Part shown: piece after piece, positions 1-8,188 of the stretch
Layout of the letters: each line of letters starts with the position of its first letter
How positions within the stretch are numbered: position 1 is the stretch's first letter
Assembly (NCBI RefSeq): GCF_006517395.1
Contig: NZ_VDCY01000021.1
Span: 1 to 39,943, forward strand
DNA: 39,943 nt
Direction of reading: 5' to 3'
DNA from: Terrilactibacillus laevilacticus
GTDB taxonomy: Bacteria; Bacillota; Bacilli; Bacillales; Sporolactobacillaceae
Notes under the pieces: generated by a model
Seen by the model: the letters and a program-made list of their open reading frames with translations, nothing else
Told to the model about the DNA's origin: nothing
Databases searched by the model: none
Made by a program: the position numbers and the translations under genes

Positions 1-1
1 A

Positions 2-202
2 CGTTGGAACCACTTCGAACAAGGTGATGTTCAACGTGATTTGTATAGTGCCTTCCTCATTATGAATACAAAAGATAATCTGTGTGAAATAGACGTTGAA
101 CGGGCAAATAAAACTTGGAACCACTTCTTTGATAAGCACCAACAGGAAATAGAACGAATAAAACATTTGAACAAAAAGCACTTAAGCAGTATCGGCTTGT
201 AA
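2..202 (+). CDS. TnpB-like (IS200/IS605 OrfB type) transposase, C-terminal fragment
   Basis: The reading frame is open from the window edge and ends at a TAA at 200-202, giving 66 residues. It contains QRDLYSAFLI, which resembles the last RuvC-like motif of TnpB-family proteins (the Asp followed by an S/N-A-F/A pattern), preceded by RWNHFEQGD where the zinc-ribbon region would end. The tail is rich in Lys, Glu and His and probably helical. TnpB proteins are RNA-guided nucleases encoded by IS200/IS605 transposons. The N-terminal part lies outside the window, so catalytic completeness cannot be judged. The two zinc-binding Cys pairs are not visible in this piece. The family call rests on one motif and the structured 3' flank and is moderate. 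Confidence 0.45.
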   Translation, partial: RWNHFEQGDVQRDLYSAFLIMNTKDNLCEIDVERANKTWNHFFDKHQQEIERIKHLNKKHLSSIGL

Positions 203-350
203 AACATCGATACCAAAAGGGTTTTGAACTGAGCCCACAGGGCGATAATGGCAGCAATCGTTGCCTTGTCCATGAAAGTCTAAGGGAAATAGCTGAGTGG
301 CTGATATCAGCCGACAACTCGTTTTCGGTTATTCAGACGAAGGCTGAATG
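203..350 (+). ncRNA. Hairpin-rich 3' flank of the TnpB-like gene, possible omega RNA
   Basis: This stretch directly follows the transposase stop codon and holds several short hairpins in the gene's orientation: GCCC/GGGC at 233-243, GGCA/TGCC at 250-265, the palindrome GGCTGATATCAGCC at 299-312, and ATTCAG/CTGAAT at 331-349. Omega RNAs of TnpB systems are transcribed from this position, with the scaffold ending at the transposon right end and the guide continuing into flanking DNA. The assignment is inference from position and structure. A plain transposon right end with subterminal hairpins is the alternative. Confidence 0.35.
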
Positions 351-358
351 AAAGTACC

Positions 359-913
359 TTAGAACCTCGTGACTTTAGTCATGAGAGGTTCAGCCAGTAA
401 TTTTTTTAGATAATCCAGAGCAACACTTAAACGTTTACTCGCATCTGCATCTAATTCAAAACCTCCACCATCTCTTCGTTTGATCTGACTGTCTAATGTA
501 TACACCCCGTGAACAATATGTTGGGCTCCTAATTCTGAAAGAACTGGTTCTAATGCATATTTAAGTATAAGTAGATGGGCTGATGAACCGCCTATAGCCA
601 AAGGTAAGACAACCTTATTGTCAAAAATATGTTGAGGTAACAAATCCAAATAAGTCTTTAAAATACCTGAATATGAGGCTTTAAAAGTTGGTGTTGCAAC
701 GATGACGCCTTGACTTTCTTCGACTAGTTGATTTGCTTGTAATATAGACGGGTCACTATAATCAGCGGTAATCAATGCTTTCGCCGATAATTGATGAACA
801 TGAATAAAATTTAGATGTATCTCTTGGCTATAATAGTGATCAATAAATTCAATTAAACCATTTAAACGCGATGATAAAGAGTATGAACCGGATATGATCG
901 TTATTGTTTTCAT
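359..913 (-). CDS. NADPH-dependent FMN reductase (SsuE/MsuE type)
   Basis: The 184-residue flavodoxin-fold protein starts with an N-terminal ISGSYS phosphate-binding loop (residues about 7-12) and has the PTFKASYSGILK segment typical of SsuE/MsuE-family reductases (residues about 95-106). The family reduces FMN with NADPH and passes it to a two-component monooxygenase. A GGAGG ribosome binding site lies about 10 bases before the ATG. The gene is divergent from the LysR regulator and lies on the far side of it from ssuD, its likely partner, so it has its own promoter in 914-1124. The length is normal for the family. The substrate flavin is inferred from family and neighbours. SsuE versus MsuE cannot be distinguished by eye. 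Confidence 0.8.
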   Translation of the reverse strand: MKTITIISGSYSLSSRLNGLIEFIDHYYSQEIHLNFIHVHQLSAKALITADYSDPSILQANQLVEESQGVIVATPTFKASYSGILKTYLDLLPQHIFDNKVVLPLAIGGSSAHLLILKYALEPVLSELGAQHIVHGVYTLDSQIKRRDGGGFELDADASKRLSVALDYLKKLLAEPLMTKVTRF

Positions 914-1124
914 ATTTTCTTATCCTCCATTATTCCTATATGTTTAGTTATATTTAAGTTGAACTCATTGTATAACAATTTCCCAGTCCTGACTAATCAA
1001 AAAGTTTTGGATAACAAATAAATAAATTTAATTTTATAAATACTTTATACTTTCTAATTCATATAAAACATAGTAGAATAATTGGTATTAATTTCTTAAA
1101 TAAATAGATGGGGAGGTAAATATC
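914..1124. promoter_or_regulatory. Divergent promoter region between FMN reductase and LysR gene
   Basis: A very AT-rich 211-base interval separates two divergent starts, the usual place for LysR-type binding sites. The LysR gene's GGGGAGG ribosome binding site is at 1110-1116. Part of it (991-1037) resembles 6241-6287 upstream of the ssu transporter genes. No single convincing sigma-A promoter could be picked. Confidence 0.45.
991..1037 (+). repeat. Imperfect copy of the sequence at 6241-6287
   Basis: Both copies run GxCTAAT, an A-run, TTTTGG, then a shared AATAAATTTAATT, with small gaps. Each lies upstream of a regulator gene on the plus strand. An AATTCATATA string follows further downstream in both (about 1061 and 6370). 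The AT-richness lowers the weight of the match. Confidence 0.35.
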
Positions 1125-2024
1125 TTGGAAATTCGAGCGATAAAAACTTTTCATTCTGTGGTCGAGTTTGGAAGTTTCCAAAAAGCAGCTGAGAAACTTA
1201 ACTATTCACAACCTACAATTACATTTCGAATTAAACAACTCGAAAGAGACCTCGGCATTAAACTTTTTGAACGTGGTAAAGTTCTTAAACTCACTCATAG
1301 TGGGAGATTATTCCTTCATCGTTCAAAAAAATTACTCCGAGATTATCAAATATTAGATTCAGAGATTGAGCAATTGCGTTTAGGAATAACAGGTACCATT
1401 AGGATTGGTATTTCAGAACCTACAGCAAGCTTTAAATTTCCAAAAGTTTTATCAAACTTTTTGGACACCTATCCAAATATTTCAGTGGATGTCTTTATTG
1501 AAGATACCGAAACATGCAGTCAGATGCTTGAAAAAGGTGAAATTGATTTTGCCATATGCGGTGAACCAGAAATTAAATTAGAGAATTATTATGAAGCATT
1601 TTATCATGGTAAATTAGTTCTTCTTGTCGGTGAGATCAATCCCTTAGCAAAGCAACACGAAGTGTCACTGAATGATCTACGAAATGAACGGTTTATCTTC
1701 ACACCTGTAAATTGCCCTATTCGTATCCAAATAGAACAAGCGTTAAAAAAAACGATTGGTGACTCTTACAAGAAAATGATAGTTACAAAAAGTACAGCTC
1801 ATAAATACTTCGTTCAACAGAACATTGGCGTGTCAATTTTCACGGAGACATCTAATTTACATCCCATAGCCCATACAAAAGTCATTCCTATTACAGATAT
1901 TTACATCCATCCATCTATAGGTATTCTCACCAATGATAACCATCCGATTAACTCAAGTGCAGCTCAAGAACTTATTTCAAAAATTAAAGACTCTTTTTCC
2001 GAACAAAACGATTTAGCACTTTAA
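1125..2024 (+). CDS. LysR-family transcriptional regulator, likely of the sulfonate locus
   Basis: The 299-residue protein begins with the LysR winged HTH (residues 1-60: FGSFQKAAEKLNYSQPTIT, then LERDLGIKLFER) and continues into a periplasmic-binding-protein-like effector domain from about residue 90. The start is TTG at 1125, eight bases after GGGGAGG; LysR proteins usually start with EIR/ELR directly after the initiator, which supports it. It sits between the FMN reductase and the ssuD gene, as CysB/Cbl/SsuR-type sulfur regulators often do. Control of those genes is inferred from position. The effector is unknown. The gene is convergent with ssuD, sharing the terminator at 2051-2077. Confidence 0.85.
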   Translation: MEIRAIKTFHSVVEFGSFQKAAEKLNYSQPTITFRIKQLERDLGIKLFERGKVLKLTHSGRLFLHRSKKLLRDYQILDSEIEQLRLGITGTIRIGISEPTASFKFPKVLSNFLDTYPNISVDVFIEDTETCSQMLEKGEIDFAICGEPEIKLENYYEAFYHGKLVLLVGEINPLAKQHEVSLNDLRNERFIFTPVNCPIRIQIEQALKKTIGDSYKKMIVTKSTAHKYFVQQNIGVSIFTETSNLHPIAHTKVIPITDIYIHPSIGILTNDNHPINSSAAQELISKIKDSFSEQNDLAL

Positions 2025-2050
2025 GCCGGTTTGCAAGGTGAAGAAAAATA

Positions 2051-2077
2051 GAGGGGAAATTGTATCAATTGCCCCTC
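2051..2077. terminator. Bidirectional terminator between lysR and ssuD
   Basis: The stem is GAGGGGAAATTG / CAATTGCCCCTC, 12 base pairs with one mismatch, around a three-base TAT loop. An A-rich left flank gives U-rich 3' ends for the minus strand. It lies in the 74-base gap between convergent genes. Confidence 0.85.
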
Positions 2078-2098
2078 TTAATCAAATGAAAGAATCGA

Positions 2099-3235
2099 TC
2101 AAACTTTGATAAAACTCGGTGAAATGCTGTTTCCAATTATTTCACCTCGCGTAAAGGCCTGATTCTTTTCTTTGCCTTCTAAAGGTAATAAAGGAAATAG
2201 TAATTCAGCTACCCGGTAAGCTTCTTCTAGATGAGGATAGCCCGATAAAACAAAATGATCGAAACCTAATTCTTTATATTCCAGAATTCTTTGAGCTACC
2301 GTTTTTGGGTCACCAACAAGAGCTGTCCCTGCCCCGCCTCGAACAAGACCAACGCCAGCCCAAAGATTTGGACTTATTTCAAGGGCTTCTCTACTTTTAT
2401 TCCCATCTTGATGTAACTTACCCATCCGTTGTTGCCCAACAGAATCATAACGAGATAGTACGCTACTCGCTTTCTCAATCGCCTTCTCGTCCACATGTTC
2501 AATTAATCTCTCAGCAGCTTCCCATGCTTCTTTCTCTGTTTCCCTTACGATAACATGCAGCCGAATACCAAATTTTACAGTTCGCCCTTCTTTTTCTGCG
2601 AGTTTTTTGACTTCATTAATTTTCTTTGCTGCCTCTTGAGGCGCCTCTCCCCATGTTAAATACACATCAGAGTGTTTGGCCGCTACTTTTTTCCCTGCTT
2701 CTGAAGAACCACCAAAATAAATCGGTGGATGAGGTGCTTGTATAGGTGGGAATAATAGGTTCGCTCCTTCAACATGGATATGCTTACCCTTAAAGTCAAC
2801 GTCTTCACCTTGCAATAGTTTTTCCCACACATGTAAAAACTCATCCGTTGCTTCATATCGCTCATCATGTTTTAAAAAAAGTCCATCACCTGCGAGTTCC
2901 GTTGGATCACCTCCAGCTACCACATTAATCAACACTCGCCCTCCTGAAATTCGATCGAGCGTCGCGGTCATTCTTGCGGCTAAAGTAGGTGACATTAGCC
3001 CCGGCCTTACTGCGACAAGAAAACGTAAATCCCTTGTTTCAGACGCTAATGCTGAGGCTAATAGCCAAGGATCTTCACATGATTTTCCCGTAGGAATAAG
3101 GACACCTTTAAATCCTAGATTATCTGCAGCTTGAGCAATTTGCTTAAAGTAGCGGTATTCTCCTAAACGCCCTCCTTTGGTTGTACCGAGATAGCGACCA
3201 TCACCATGAGAAGGAATAAACCATAATATATCCAT
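2099..3235 (-). CDS. ssuD: FMNH2-dependent alkanesulfonate monooxygenase SsuD
   Basis: This bacterial-luciferase-fold protein (378 residues from the preferred start) oxidatively cleaves alkanesulfonates to aldehyde and sulfite using FMNH2 and O2. It opens with [15 protein letters not shown], matching the WFxPTHGDGxYLG opening of SsuD, and carries RFLVAVRPG and [14 protein letters not shown] as in the family. The start chosen is the ATG at 3235: an AAGGAG lies 11 bases upstream, whereas a GTG four codons earlier would touch that site. It is the last gene of the minus-strand ssu cluster, 38 bases after ssuC. The reductase at 359-913 is the probable flavin supplier. The C-terminus is complete, with a Lys-rich tail. 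Confidence 0.93.
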   Translation of the reverse strand: MDILWFIPSHGDGRYLGTTKGGRLGEYRYFKQIAQAADNLGFKGVLIPTGKSCEDPWLLASALASETRDLRFLVAVRPGLMSPTLAARMTATLDRISGGRVLINVVAGGDPTELAGDGLFLKHDERYEATDEFLHVWEKLLQGEDVDFKGKHIHVEGANLLFPPIQAPHPPIYFGGSSEAGKKVAAKHSDVYLTWGEAPQEAAKKINEVKKLAEKEGRTVKFGIRLHVIVRETEKEAWEAAERLIEHVDEKAIEKASSVLSRYDSVGQQRMGKLHQDGNKSREALEISPNLWAGVGLVRGGAGTALVGDPKTVAQRILEYKELGFDHFVLSGYPHLEEAYRVAELLFPLLPLEGKEKNQAFTRGEIIGNSISPSFIKV

Positions 3236-3272
3236 ATTAATTAACACTCCTTAAGTTTAAATTTGTTATCTA

Positions 3273-4121
3273 TCAACCTTTATAGGTATCCTGCCATTTC
3301 AAATTATGTTTTTCTATGAGTTTGACAAGAGAATCCGTTAACTTACCAACAATGGCAAATATAATAATTCCAACAAAGACAACATCTGTATTACTGAATT
3401 GCCTAGCGTCTAACATCATATAACCAATACCTTCAGTGGATCCCATAAGCTCCGCAACAACCAAGGATAACCAAGCGGCACCTAATGACAAACGCAAACC
3501 CAATAGTATATTTGGCAGCGCAGCTGGTATAATAAGGAGTTTCAATTGCTTAAATTTACTAAACTCAAGCACACGAGACACAGCAAATAATTTTGCATCC
3601 ACCCGGCGGATTCCTAAGAAAGTATTCACATACAAAGGGAAGAATGCCCCTAAAGCAATTAATAAAACTTTCGACTCCTCACCAATTCCAAACCACAAGA
3701 TAAAAAGTGGAGATATGGCTAAATGAGGAATGGTTCGTAACATTTGTAGACTCGGATCTAGTAATTTTTCAGACCTTGAAGATAAACCGACGAGTGCTCC
3801 TAACGCGAGGCCTAATCCACCTCCAATGATAAAACCAAATATCGCCCGAATTAAACTCACTTTTAAATGTGTAAAAAGAACTCCCGACGCAATCAGTTCC
3901 TTAGCAGCTAAAATGATGGCAACTGGTGAAGGCAATATAATTTTGGTAACCCATCCTAATGAACATACCGTTTGCCATAAGACCACCACAATAACAGGTA
4001 GAATAAGACCTGCAATAAACCTAGAATTTCGCTTTTTCTTCATTTTAAATGACACCTTGACATGATCCTTTACTAAGTCTGGCTGTAATACGACGCTTGC
4101 TGCAGCTTCACCTTTATCCAT
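3273..4121 (-). CDS. ssuC: Sulfonate ABC transporter permease SsuC
   Basis: The protein has a hydrophilic N-terminal ~30 residues followed by about six membrane segments, as in BPD_transp_1 (MetI-like) permeases of the nitrate/sulfonate/taurine group. The cytoplasmic coupling loop and the PAALPNILLGLRLSLGAAW stretch are typical of SsuC/TauC. It would form the membrane channel with SsuB. The start is taken as the ATG at 4121, with AGGTG at 6-10 bases upstream; a GTG three codons earlier overlaps that site. It lies 15 bases after ssuA. The gene is intact, unlike the two transporter genes before it. Confidence 0.9.
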   Translation of the reverse strand: MDKGEAAASVVLQPDLVKDHVKVSFKMKKKRNSRFIAGLILPVIVVVLWQTVCSLGWVTKIILPSPVAIILAAKELIASGVLFTHLKVSLIRAIFGFIIGGGLGLALGALVGLSSRSEKLLDPSLQMLRTIPHLAISPLFILWFGIGEESKVLLIALGAFFPLYVNTFLGIRRVDAKLFAVSRVLEFSKFKQLKLLIIPAALPNILLGLRLSLGAAWLSLVVAELMGSTEGIGYMMLDARQFSNTDVVFVGIIIFAIVGKLTDSLVKLIEKHNLKWQDTYKG

Positions 4122-4136
4122 TCTTATCACCTACTT

Positions 4137-5116
4137 TTATTTTTTTAGGGCTTTTTCAATGAATTGATTATCAACAACTTTGTTTGTATCGATTTTTTTA
4201 TTAATGATTTTCTGTGCGTATGAGAAATCTGCCGTATCCTGTTGCGCTTGATTGATACTATCTGAGATGGGTTTAGTCACGGTCGGGTTATTCTTTAGCG
4301 CTGTTTTAACCACTTGGCTATCTAGGTTTTTAGCTTGGCTATAAATCGATACAGCTTCGTCGTAGTGATTTTTTTCCCATTGACGCGCCTCCTCAAAAAC
4401 TTTCAAAAATTTAACTGTTAAATCTGGATGATCTTTTGTGAATTGTGTTCGGGCTAATAAAAAACTTGGTGCATACGTACCTAATTGTTCTTCATCTATA
4501 AGTACTCTTGATTTATTTTTAATTGTTTGATAGGAAATGAACGGTTCCCAAATAGACCATGCATCCACTTTCTTTGAATTAAAGGCTGACTGAGCTTCAT
4601 CAGGTTGAAGTTGAATAATTTGAACATCAGAATCTTTTAGCCCAGCTTTTTGTAAAGTTTTATAGAGAAGGTAATATCCACTACTCCCCTTGGCGACAGC
4701 AATTTTTTTCCTCTAAGATCCTTTAGCGTTTTGATTGAACTATTTTTAGGTACAAGAATCGCATCACCCTTTAGACCTTGTTTTGTATTGGCTATTTCTT
4801 TAAAATCAACTCCCGCTGCTTGCGCTGTAATAACAGGTGCATTTCCTACTCCAGCAAAGTCGAGATGATTGGCAGAAATCGCTTCTATTTGTGGTGGTCC
4901 ACTTTGGAATTCTGTCCATTTCACATTGACGTGATCTTTCTTAAAGGCTTTCTCAAATAACCCCTTTTGTTTCGCTAATAGTAGTGGTCCTATTTCTTGT
5001 TGAATTCCGATATTAATGGTTATATCTTTAGAATTTCCACTACTATTTCCTCTGCCGCAACCCACCATCGAAATGGCCGTCGTCATGATTAAAAGTAATA
5101 CAATTATTTTTTTCAT
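4137..5116 (-). pseudogene. ssuA: Sulfonate-binding lipoprotein SsuA, frameshifted
   Basis: Two reading frames together encode one aliphatic-sulfonate-binding protein. The first half begins with a lipoprotein signal (Lys-Lys, a hydrophobic core, then the MVGC lipobox around residue 20) and runs to LKDLRGKK. The second half resumes as IAVAKGSSGYYLLYK in another frame and continues to the normal C-terminus. The break falls at a run of seven A on the coding strand (plus-strand T7 at 4703-4709); one extra A restores the frame. As it stands the protein would stop soon after, losing the second lobe. A real mutation, homopolymer slippage or a sequencing error are all possible. The start ATG at 5116 has a GGGGGAG site. 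Confidence 0.88.
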
Positions 5117-5142
5117 ATTTTCTCCCCCATTGTCTCAATTTC

Positions 5143-5900
5143 TTAAGCATCAGCCGCTGAATAATGATCGAGTTGCTCAAAGTGTTTCAAGACATTTTGC
5201 CTTGCCTTTTGAAAAGATTGGTGAGTCCGTTGTCTTGGAAATGGTAATTCAATCGGAATAATATGTCCGACTGTGCCAGGTTTTGATTTCATGACGATCA
5301 CTTTTGTCCCTAAATAAACAGATTCATCTAAATCATGCGTAACTAAGATCATGGTCGTTTTTGTTTTTAACCATATTTCAACAAGAACATCTTGTAGATG
5401 TTGCCTTGTAAAGGCATCTAAAGCACCAAATGGTTCATCTAAAAGTAATACTTTTGGTTCTCTGAGCAACGCTCTTGCAATCGCAACTCGTGCGACATGC
5501 CACCCGATAATTCCTTGGGATAAGCTTTTTCATAACCATTTAAACGTACGATATCAATCAGTTGAGAAACCTTCGCACGTATTTCTGGTTTTTTTAAAGG
5601 GAGATTCGCTGCGATATTTTGTTCGACCGTCAACCATGGAAACAGCCGATGTTCTTGAAAGATAAATCCTTTTTCAATGCTCGGTTTCTTTACTTCTTTA
5701 CTCCCAATCACAATACTCCCCTCATAATCAATGTCTAATCCCGCTATAATTTTCAGTAATGTACTTTTACCACATCCACTAGGTCCTATAACAGTTATAA
5801 AATCACCACTATTAATCGTTAGGTGAATATCATCCAGCACTGTAACCGGTTTTTGGTCCTTTATAAAGGTCTTTTCTCTTATATCTACATTAATCTCCAT
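5143..5900 (-). pseudogene. ssuB: Sulfonate ABC transporter ATPase SsuB, frameshifted
   Basis: The first frame holds Walker A (GPSGCGKST, residues about 39-47), the Q-loop (FIFQEHRLFPW) and the start of the signature (LSGGMS), then goes out of frame. The second frame resumes with [13 protein letters not shown] and carries Walker B ([12 protein letters not shown]) and the H-loop (LVTHD). The missing base lies at about 5490-5493, in the codon after SGGMS that should read Gln before Arg. No homopolymer longer than two is involved, so slippage is less likely than in ssuA. The first ORF would lack Walker B and be inactive. The start ATG at 5900 follows GAGGAGG. It is the first gene of the minus-strand ssu cluster, 26 bases before ssuA. 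Confidence 0.88.
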
Positions 5901-6033
5901 AAGTTCTCCTCCTCGTATATTAGAGCCTTCCTTATTTAATCGATTAAGATAATATATAACTAATCCTATAAAAGTACTTTGTTTTGGATAAAAAATTTTC
6001 TGAAGTATTTAACACCACCTTGAAGCGAAGAAT

Positions 6034-6099
6034 GCACTTTTAACATCAGAAGTGATCACATTTAGTTTCTGATTTGATAGTGGGACGTTAAAAAAGTGC
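6034..6099. repeat. Inverted repeat, arms about 14 bases
   Basis: GCACTTTTAACATC at 6034-6047 is matched by GACGTTAAAAAAGTGC at 6084-6099 with two extra bases and one mismatch. The 36-base spacer is unremarkable. A GCACTTTTAATATC string at about 12784 resembles the left arm. It may be a relic of a small mobile element. Confidence 0.4.
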
Positions 6100-6240
6100 C
6101 TTACTCTCTTAAATAAGTCAGTTTGTTTCCACAAAAGCCCATAGAGAGTGGATAACTAAGATAGACCTCACTTTAGCTCATCCTATTCCGATGTATTTAG
6201 TTGTAATTTAAATTAAATATTAACCGATTTTCTTACCATT

Positions 6241-6287
6241 GGCTAATTGAAAAAATTTTGGCTAGTGATTAATAAATTTAATTAAAG
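6241..6287 (+). repeat. Imperfect copy of the sequence at 991-1037
   Basis: See 991-1037: a shared TTTTGG core and an AATAAATTTAATT block, with small gaps. It lies far upstream of ssuB and about 125 bases before the response regulator start. Confidence 0.35.
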
Positions 6288-6311
6288 GTGCCTAGTGCCA
6301 CTCCCCGAATG
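6286..6311 (+). repeat. Degenerate copy of the dispersed GGTGCC repeat
   Basis: AGGTGCCTAGTGCCACTCCCCGA resembles the left half of the repeat family seen at 22540, 32113 and 39812, in its CACTCCC variant also seen at 21741. It is itself a short inverted repeat (GTGCC / near-match). Confidence 0.4.
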
Positions 6312-6411
6312 ATGTCCATCCAAAAAAGTATCAAAATATCCGTTATAGCACTGAGAAAATTTTTACTATACAATTCATATATAACAAAAATTAAATTGTG
6401 TGGTGATTCAA

Positions 6412-7098
6412 TTGTTTAAACTTCTATTAATTGAAGATGACGTGACACTATTTAATGAAATTAAGGATCGTTTAACTGGGTGGTCTTATGATGTTTATGG
6501 GATTGCTGATTTTAGTAAAGTCATGCAAGAATTTACAGCAATAAAACCTCATTTAGTGATTATTGATATTCAATTGCCTAAGTTTGATGGCTTCCATTGG
6601 TGCCGGATGATTCGAGCGCATTCGAACGTACCGATCTTATTTTTATCATCACGTGATCATCCTACCGATATGGTGATGTCCATGCAGCTTGGTGCGGATG
6701 ACTTTATTCAAAAACCATTTCATTTTGATGTACTCATTGCAAAGATACAAGCGATCCTTCGCCGCGTCTATAATTACAGTACCGAACAAATCAAACTTAA
6801 AACATGGAATAGAGCGACAGTGGATTATGAGAATAGTACGGTTTCCAACGAGACTGGGTCGATTGAGCTGACAAAAAATGAAATTTTCATTTTAAAACAG
6901 CTAATGGAGCAAAAAAATAAAATCATCAGCCGAGAAGAATTAATCAAAAGTTTATGGGATGATAAGCGCTTTGTTAGCGATAATACCTTAACGGTCAATA
7001 TCAATCGTTTACGTAAAAAACTAGATGATCTTGGTTTAGGGCGCTATATTGAAACAAAAGTAGGGCAAGGTTACATGGCTGTAGAAGAGGTAAATTGA
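6412..7098 (+). CDS. OmpR-family response regulator, BceR-like
   Basis: This 228-residue response regulator has an N-terminal receiver domain (LLLIEDD near the start, phospho-acceptor Asp about residue 52 in VIIDIQLP, the conserved Lys in FIQKPF) and a C-terminal OmpR winged helix (ELTKNEIFILKQLM, then SDNTLTVNINRLRKKL and a YMAVEE end). The start is taken as TTG at 6412, six bases after GGTGAT, because family members begin MFKLLLIEDD; a GTG four codons upstream has no site. It is followed by the kinase with one intervening base, then the ABC genes: the BceRS-BceAB arrangement. Its target is probably the inverted repeat at 8100-8117. The ligand class, antimicrobial peptides, is from family knowledge. 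Confidence 0.9.
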   Translation: MFKLLLIEDDVTLFNEIKDRLTGWSYDVYGIADFSKVMQEFTAIKPHLVIIDIQLPKFDGFHWCRMIRAHSNVPILFLSSRDHPTDMVMSMQLGADDFIQKPFHFDVLIAKIQAILRRVYNYSTEQIKLKTWNRATVDYENSTVSNETGSIELTKNEIFILKQLMEQKNKIISREELIKSLWDDKRFVSDNTLTVNINRLRKKLDDLGLGRYIETKVGQGYMAVEEVN

Positions 7099-7099
7099 C

Positions 7100-8104
7100 T
7101 TGATTAGAAAATTTTTGATTGAAAGATGCAGCTGGATTTTTCTATTTCTTTTCATGATGCTACTTATCATCTTTATCTCTTATATTGATCCGGCCATTCC
7201 GTTAGCTCCCGTCCTTTATATCGCTTTTTTATTTGCCATCATCTTTCCCATTTTTATCATCATCCGCTATCGTAAAGAAACGAATTTTTATAAAAACCTG
7301 GAAGAATGGGATACCCATCTTGATTTAACAAGTTTAGCCACTGCAGAAAGTCCTTTTGAAAAAATAATCGAAGAAAGTTTGACGAATCAAACGGACCAAT
7401 TAAAGAAGGAAGCATCACAAAATCGACTGACCTTAGAGCAGGAGAAGGATGAGCTATTATCTTGGATTCATGAGGTGAAAACGCCGTTAACAGCCATGCA
7501 TTTAATGATTGAACGCTTAGATGACGAAATCATGAAGGCACAATTGACTCATGAATGGCTGCGAATTCATTTGCTGCTTGACCAAAAACTTCATCAAAAG
7601 CGTATCCTTTTTATTAAAAATGATTTATACATAGAAAAGATTGATGTAAAAGCGTTAATTTTTAAGGAGCTAAAAGCATTACAGTCATGGTGTATCCAAA
7701 AAGGGATTGGATTTGATGTAGATTTAGAGGTCACTGAAGTCTTTAGTGATGGAAAATGGCTAGCATTTATTATCAGACAGCTATTAACCAACTCCGTAAA
7801 ATATAGTGAAGCATCGGATATTATCATTAAAACCTGCCAACAAAATGGTCAAACGACCTTAGAGATTAAAGATTTCGGACGCGGGATTGACCCTAAAGAC
7901 TTACCGCGCATATTTGATAAAGGTTTTACCTCCACATCCAAACATCAGGATAATGTAGCAACAGGCATGGGTCTATACTTAGCCAAAAAAGCAGCCCAAC
8001 CATTATTACTCCATATTGACGTCATTTCAAAACCTGAAACAGGAACAACGTTTACCTTAACCTTTCCAAAAAGAAATGAATTTCATCATATTGCAGGCGT
8101 GTGA
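7100..8104 (+). CDS. Intramembrane-sensing histidine kinase, BceS-like
   Basis: The 334-residue kinase has two membrane helices at about residues 12-28 and 37-56 with only a few residues outside between them, the hallmark of BceS-type kinases that sense through their ABC transporter. The phospho-acceptor His is at about residue 124 in WIHEVKTPLTA. The catalytic domain carries an N box (QLLTNSVKYS), a G1 box (DFGRGID) and a G2 box (GMGLYLAKKAA). The TTG start at 7100 is one base after the response regulator stop, suggesting translational coupling. Its stop overlaps the candidate operator of the transporter genes at 8100-8117. The length is typical of the family. Confidence 0.9.
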   Translation: MIRKFLIERCSWIFLFLFMMLLIIFISYIDPAIPLAPVLYIAFLFAIIFPIFIIIRYRKETNFYKNLEEWDTHLDLTSLATAESPFEKIIEESLTNQTDQLKKEASQNRLTLEQEKDELLSWIHEVKTPLTAMHLMIERLDDEIMKAQLTHEWLRIHLLLDQKLHQKRILFIKNDLYIEKIDVKALIFKELKALQSWCIQKGIGFDVDLEVTEVFSDGKWLAFIIRQLLTNSVKYSEASDIIIKTCQQNGQTTLEIKDFGRGIDPKDLPRIFDKGFTSTSKHQDNVATGMGLYLAKKAAQPLLLHIDVISKPETGTTFTLTFPKRNEFHHIAGV

Positions 8105-8117
8105 CAAAAATGTCACA
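8100..8117. promoter_or_regulatory. Inverted repeat TGTGACA-N4-TGTCACA, candidate BceR-type operator
   Basis: A perfect inverted repeat with 7-base arms overlaps the kinase stop codon. Binding sites of BceR-like regulators are described as TGT-ACA-type inverted repeats with a 4-base spacer upstream of the transporter genes, which this fits. A TATAAT lies at 8169-8174 with no good -35, as expected for an activated promoter. A weaker role as a terminator hairpin (CTTTTATT follows) is also possible. Confidence 0.6.
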
Positions 8118-8188
8118 TGCTTTTATTGTCTGTTAGCTAAATCGAAGGAAAACGGGAGTAAGGCTCTTTATAATTAAACTATCAGTGC

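Larger units (their letters stand above)
5901..6411. other. Intergenic region between ssuB and the bceR-like gene
   Basis: This 510-base interval holds the divergent promoters for the ssu cluster and the two-component genes but no supportable gene. It contains a separated inverted repeat (6034-6099), a partial copy of the lysR upstream sequence (6241-6287) and a degenerate copy of the dispersed GGTGCC repeat (6286-6311). A TATATATTAT-like -10 region for ssuB is visible on the minus strand near 5950-5960. The rest shows nothing recognisable. Confidence 0.5.

Noticed and set aside
5016-5665. Plus-strand frames across ssuA and ssuB
   Set aside because: They are antisense shadows of the frameshifted transporter genes, without starts or sites of their own.
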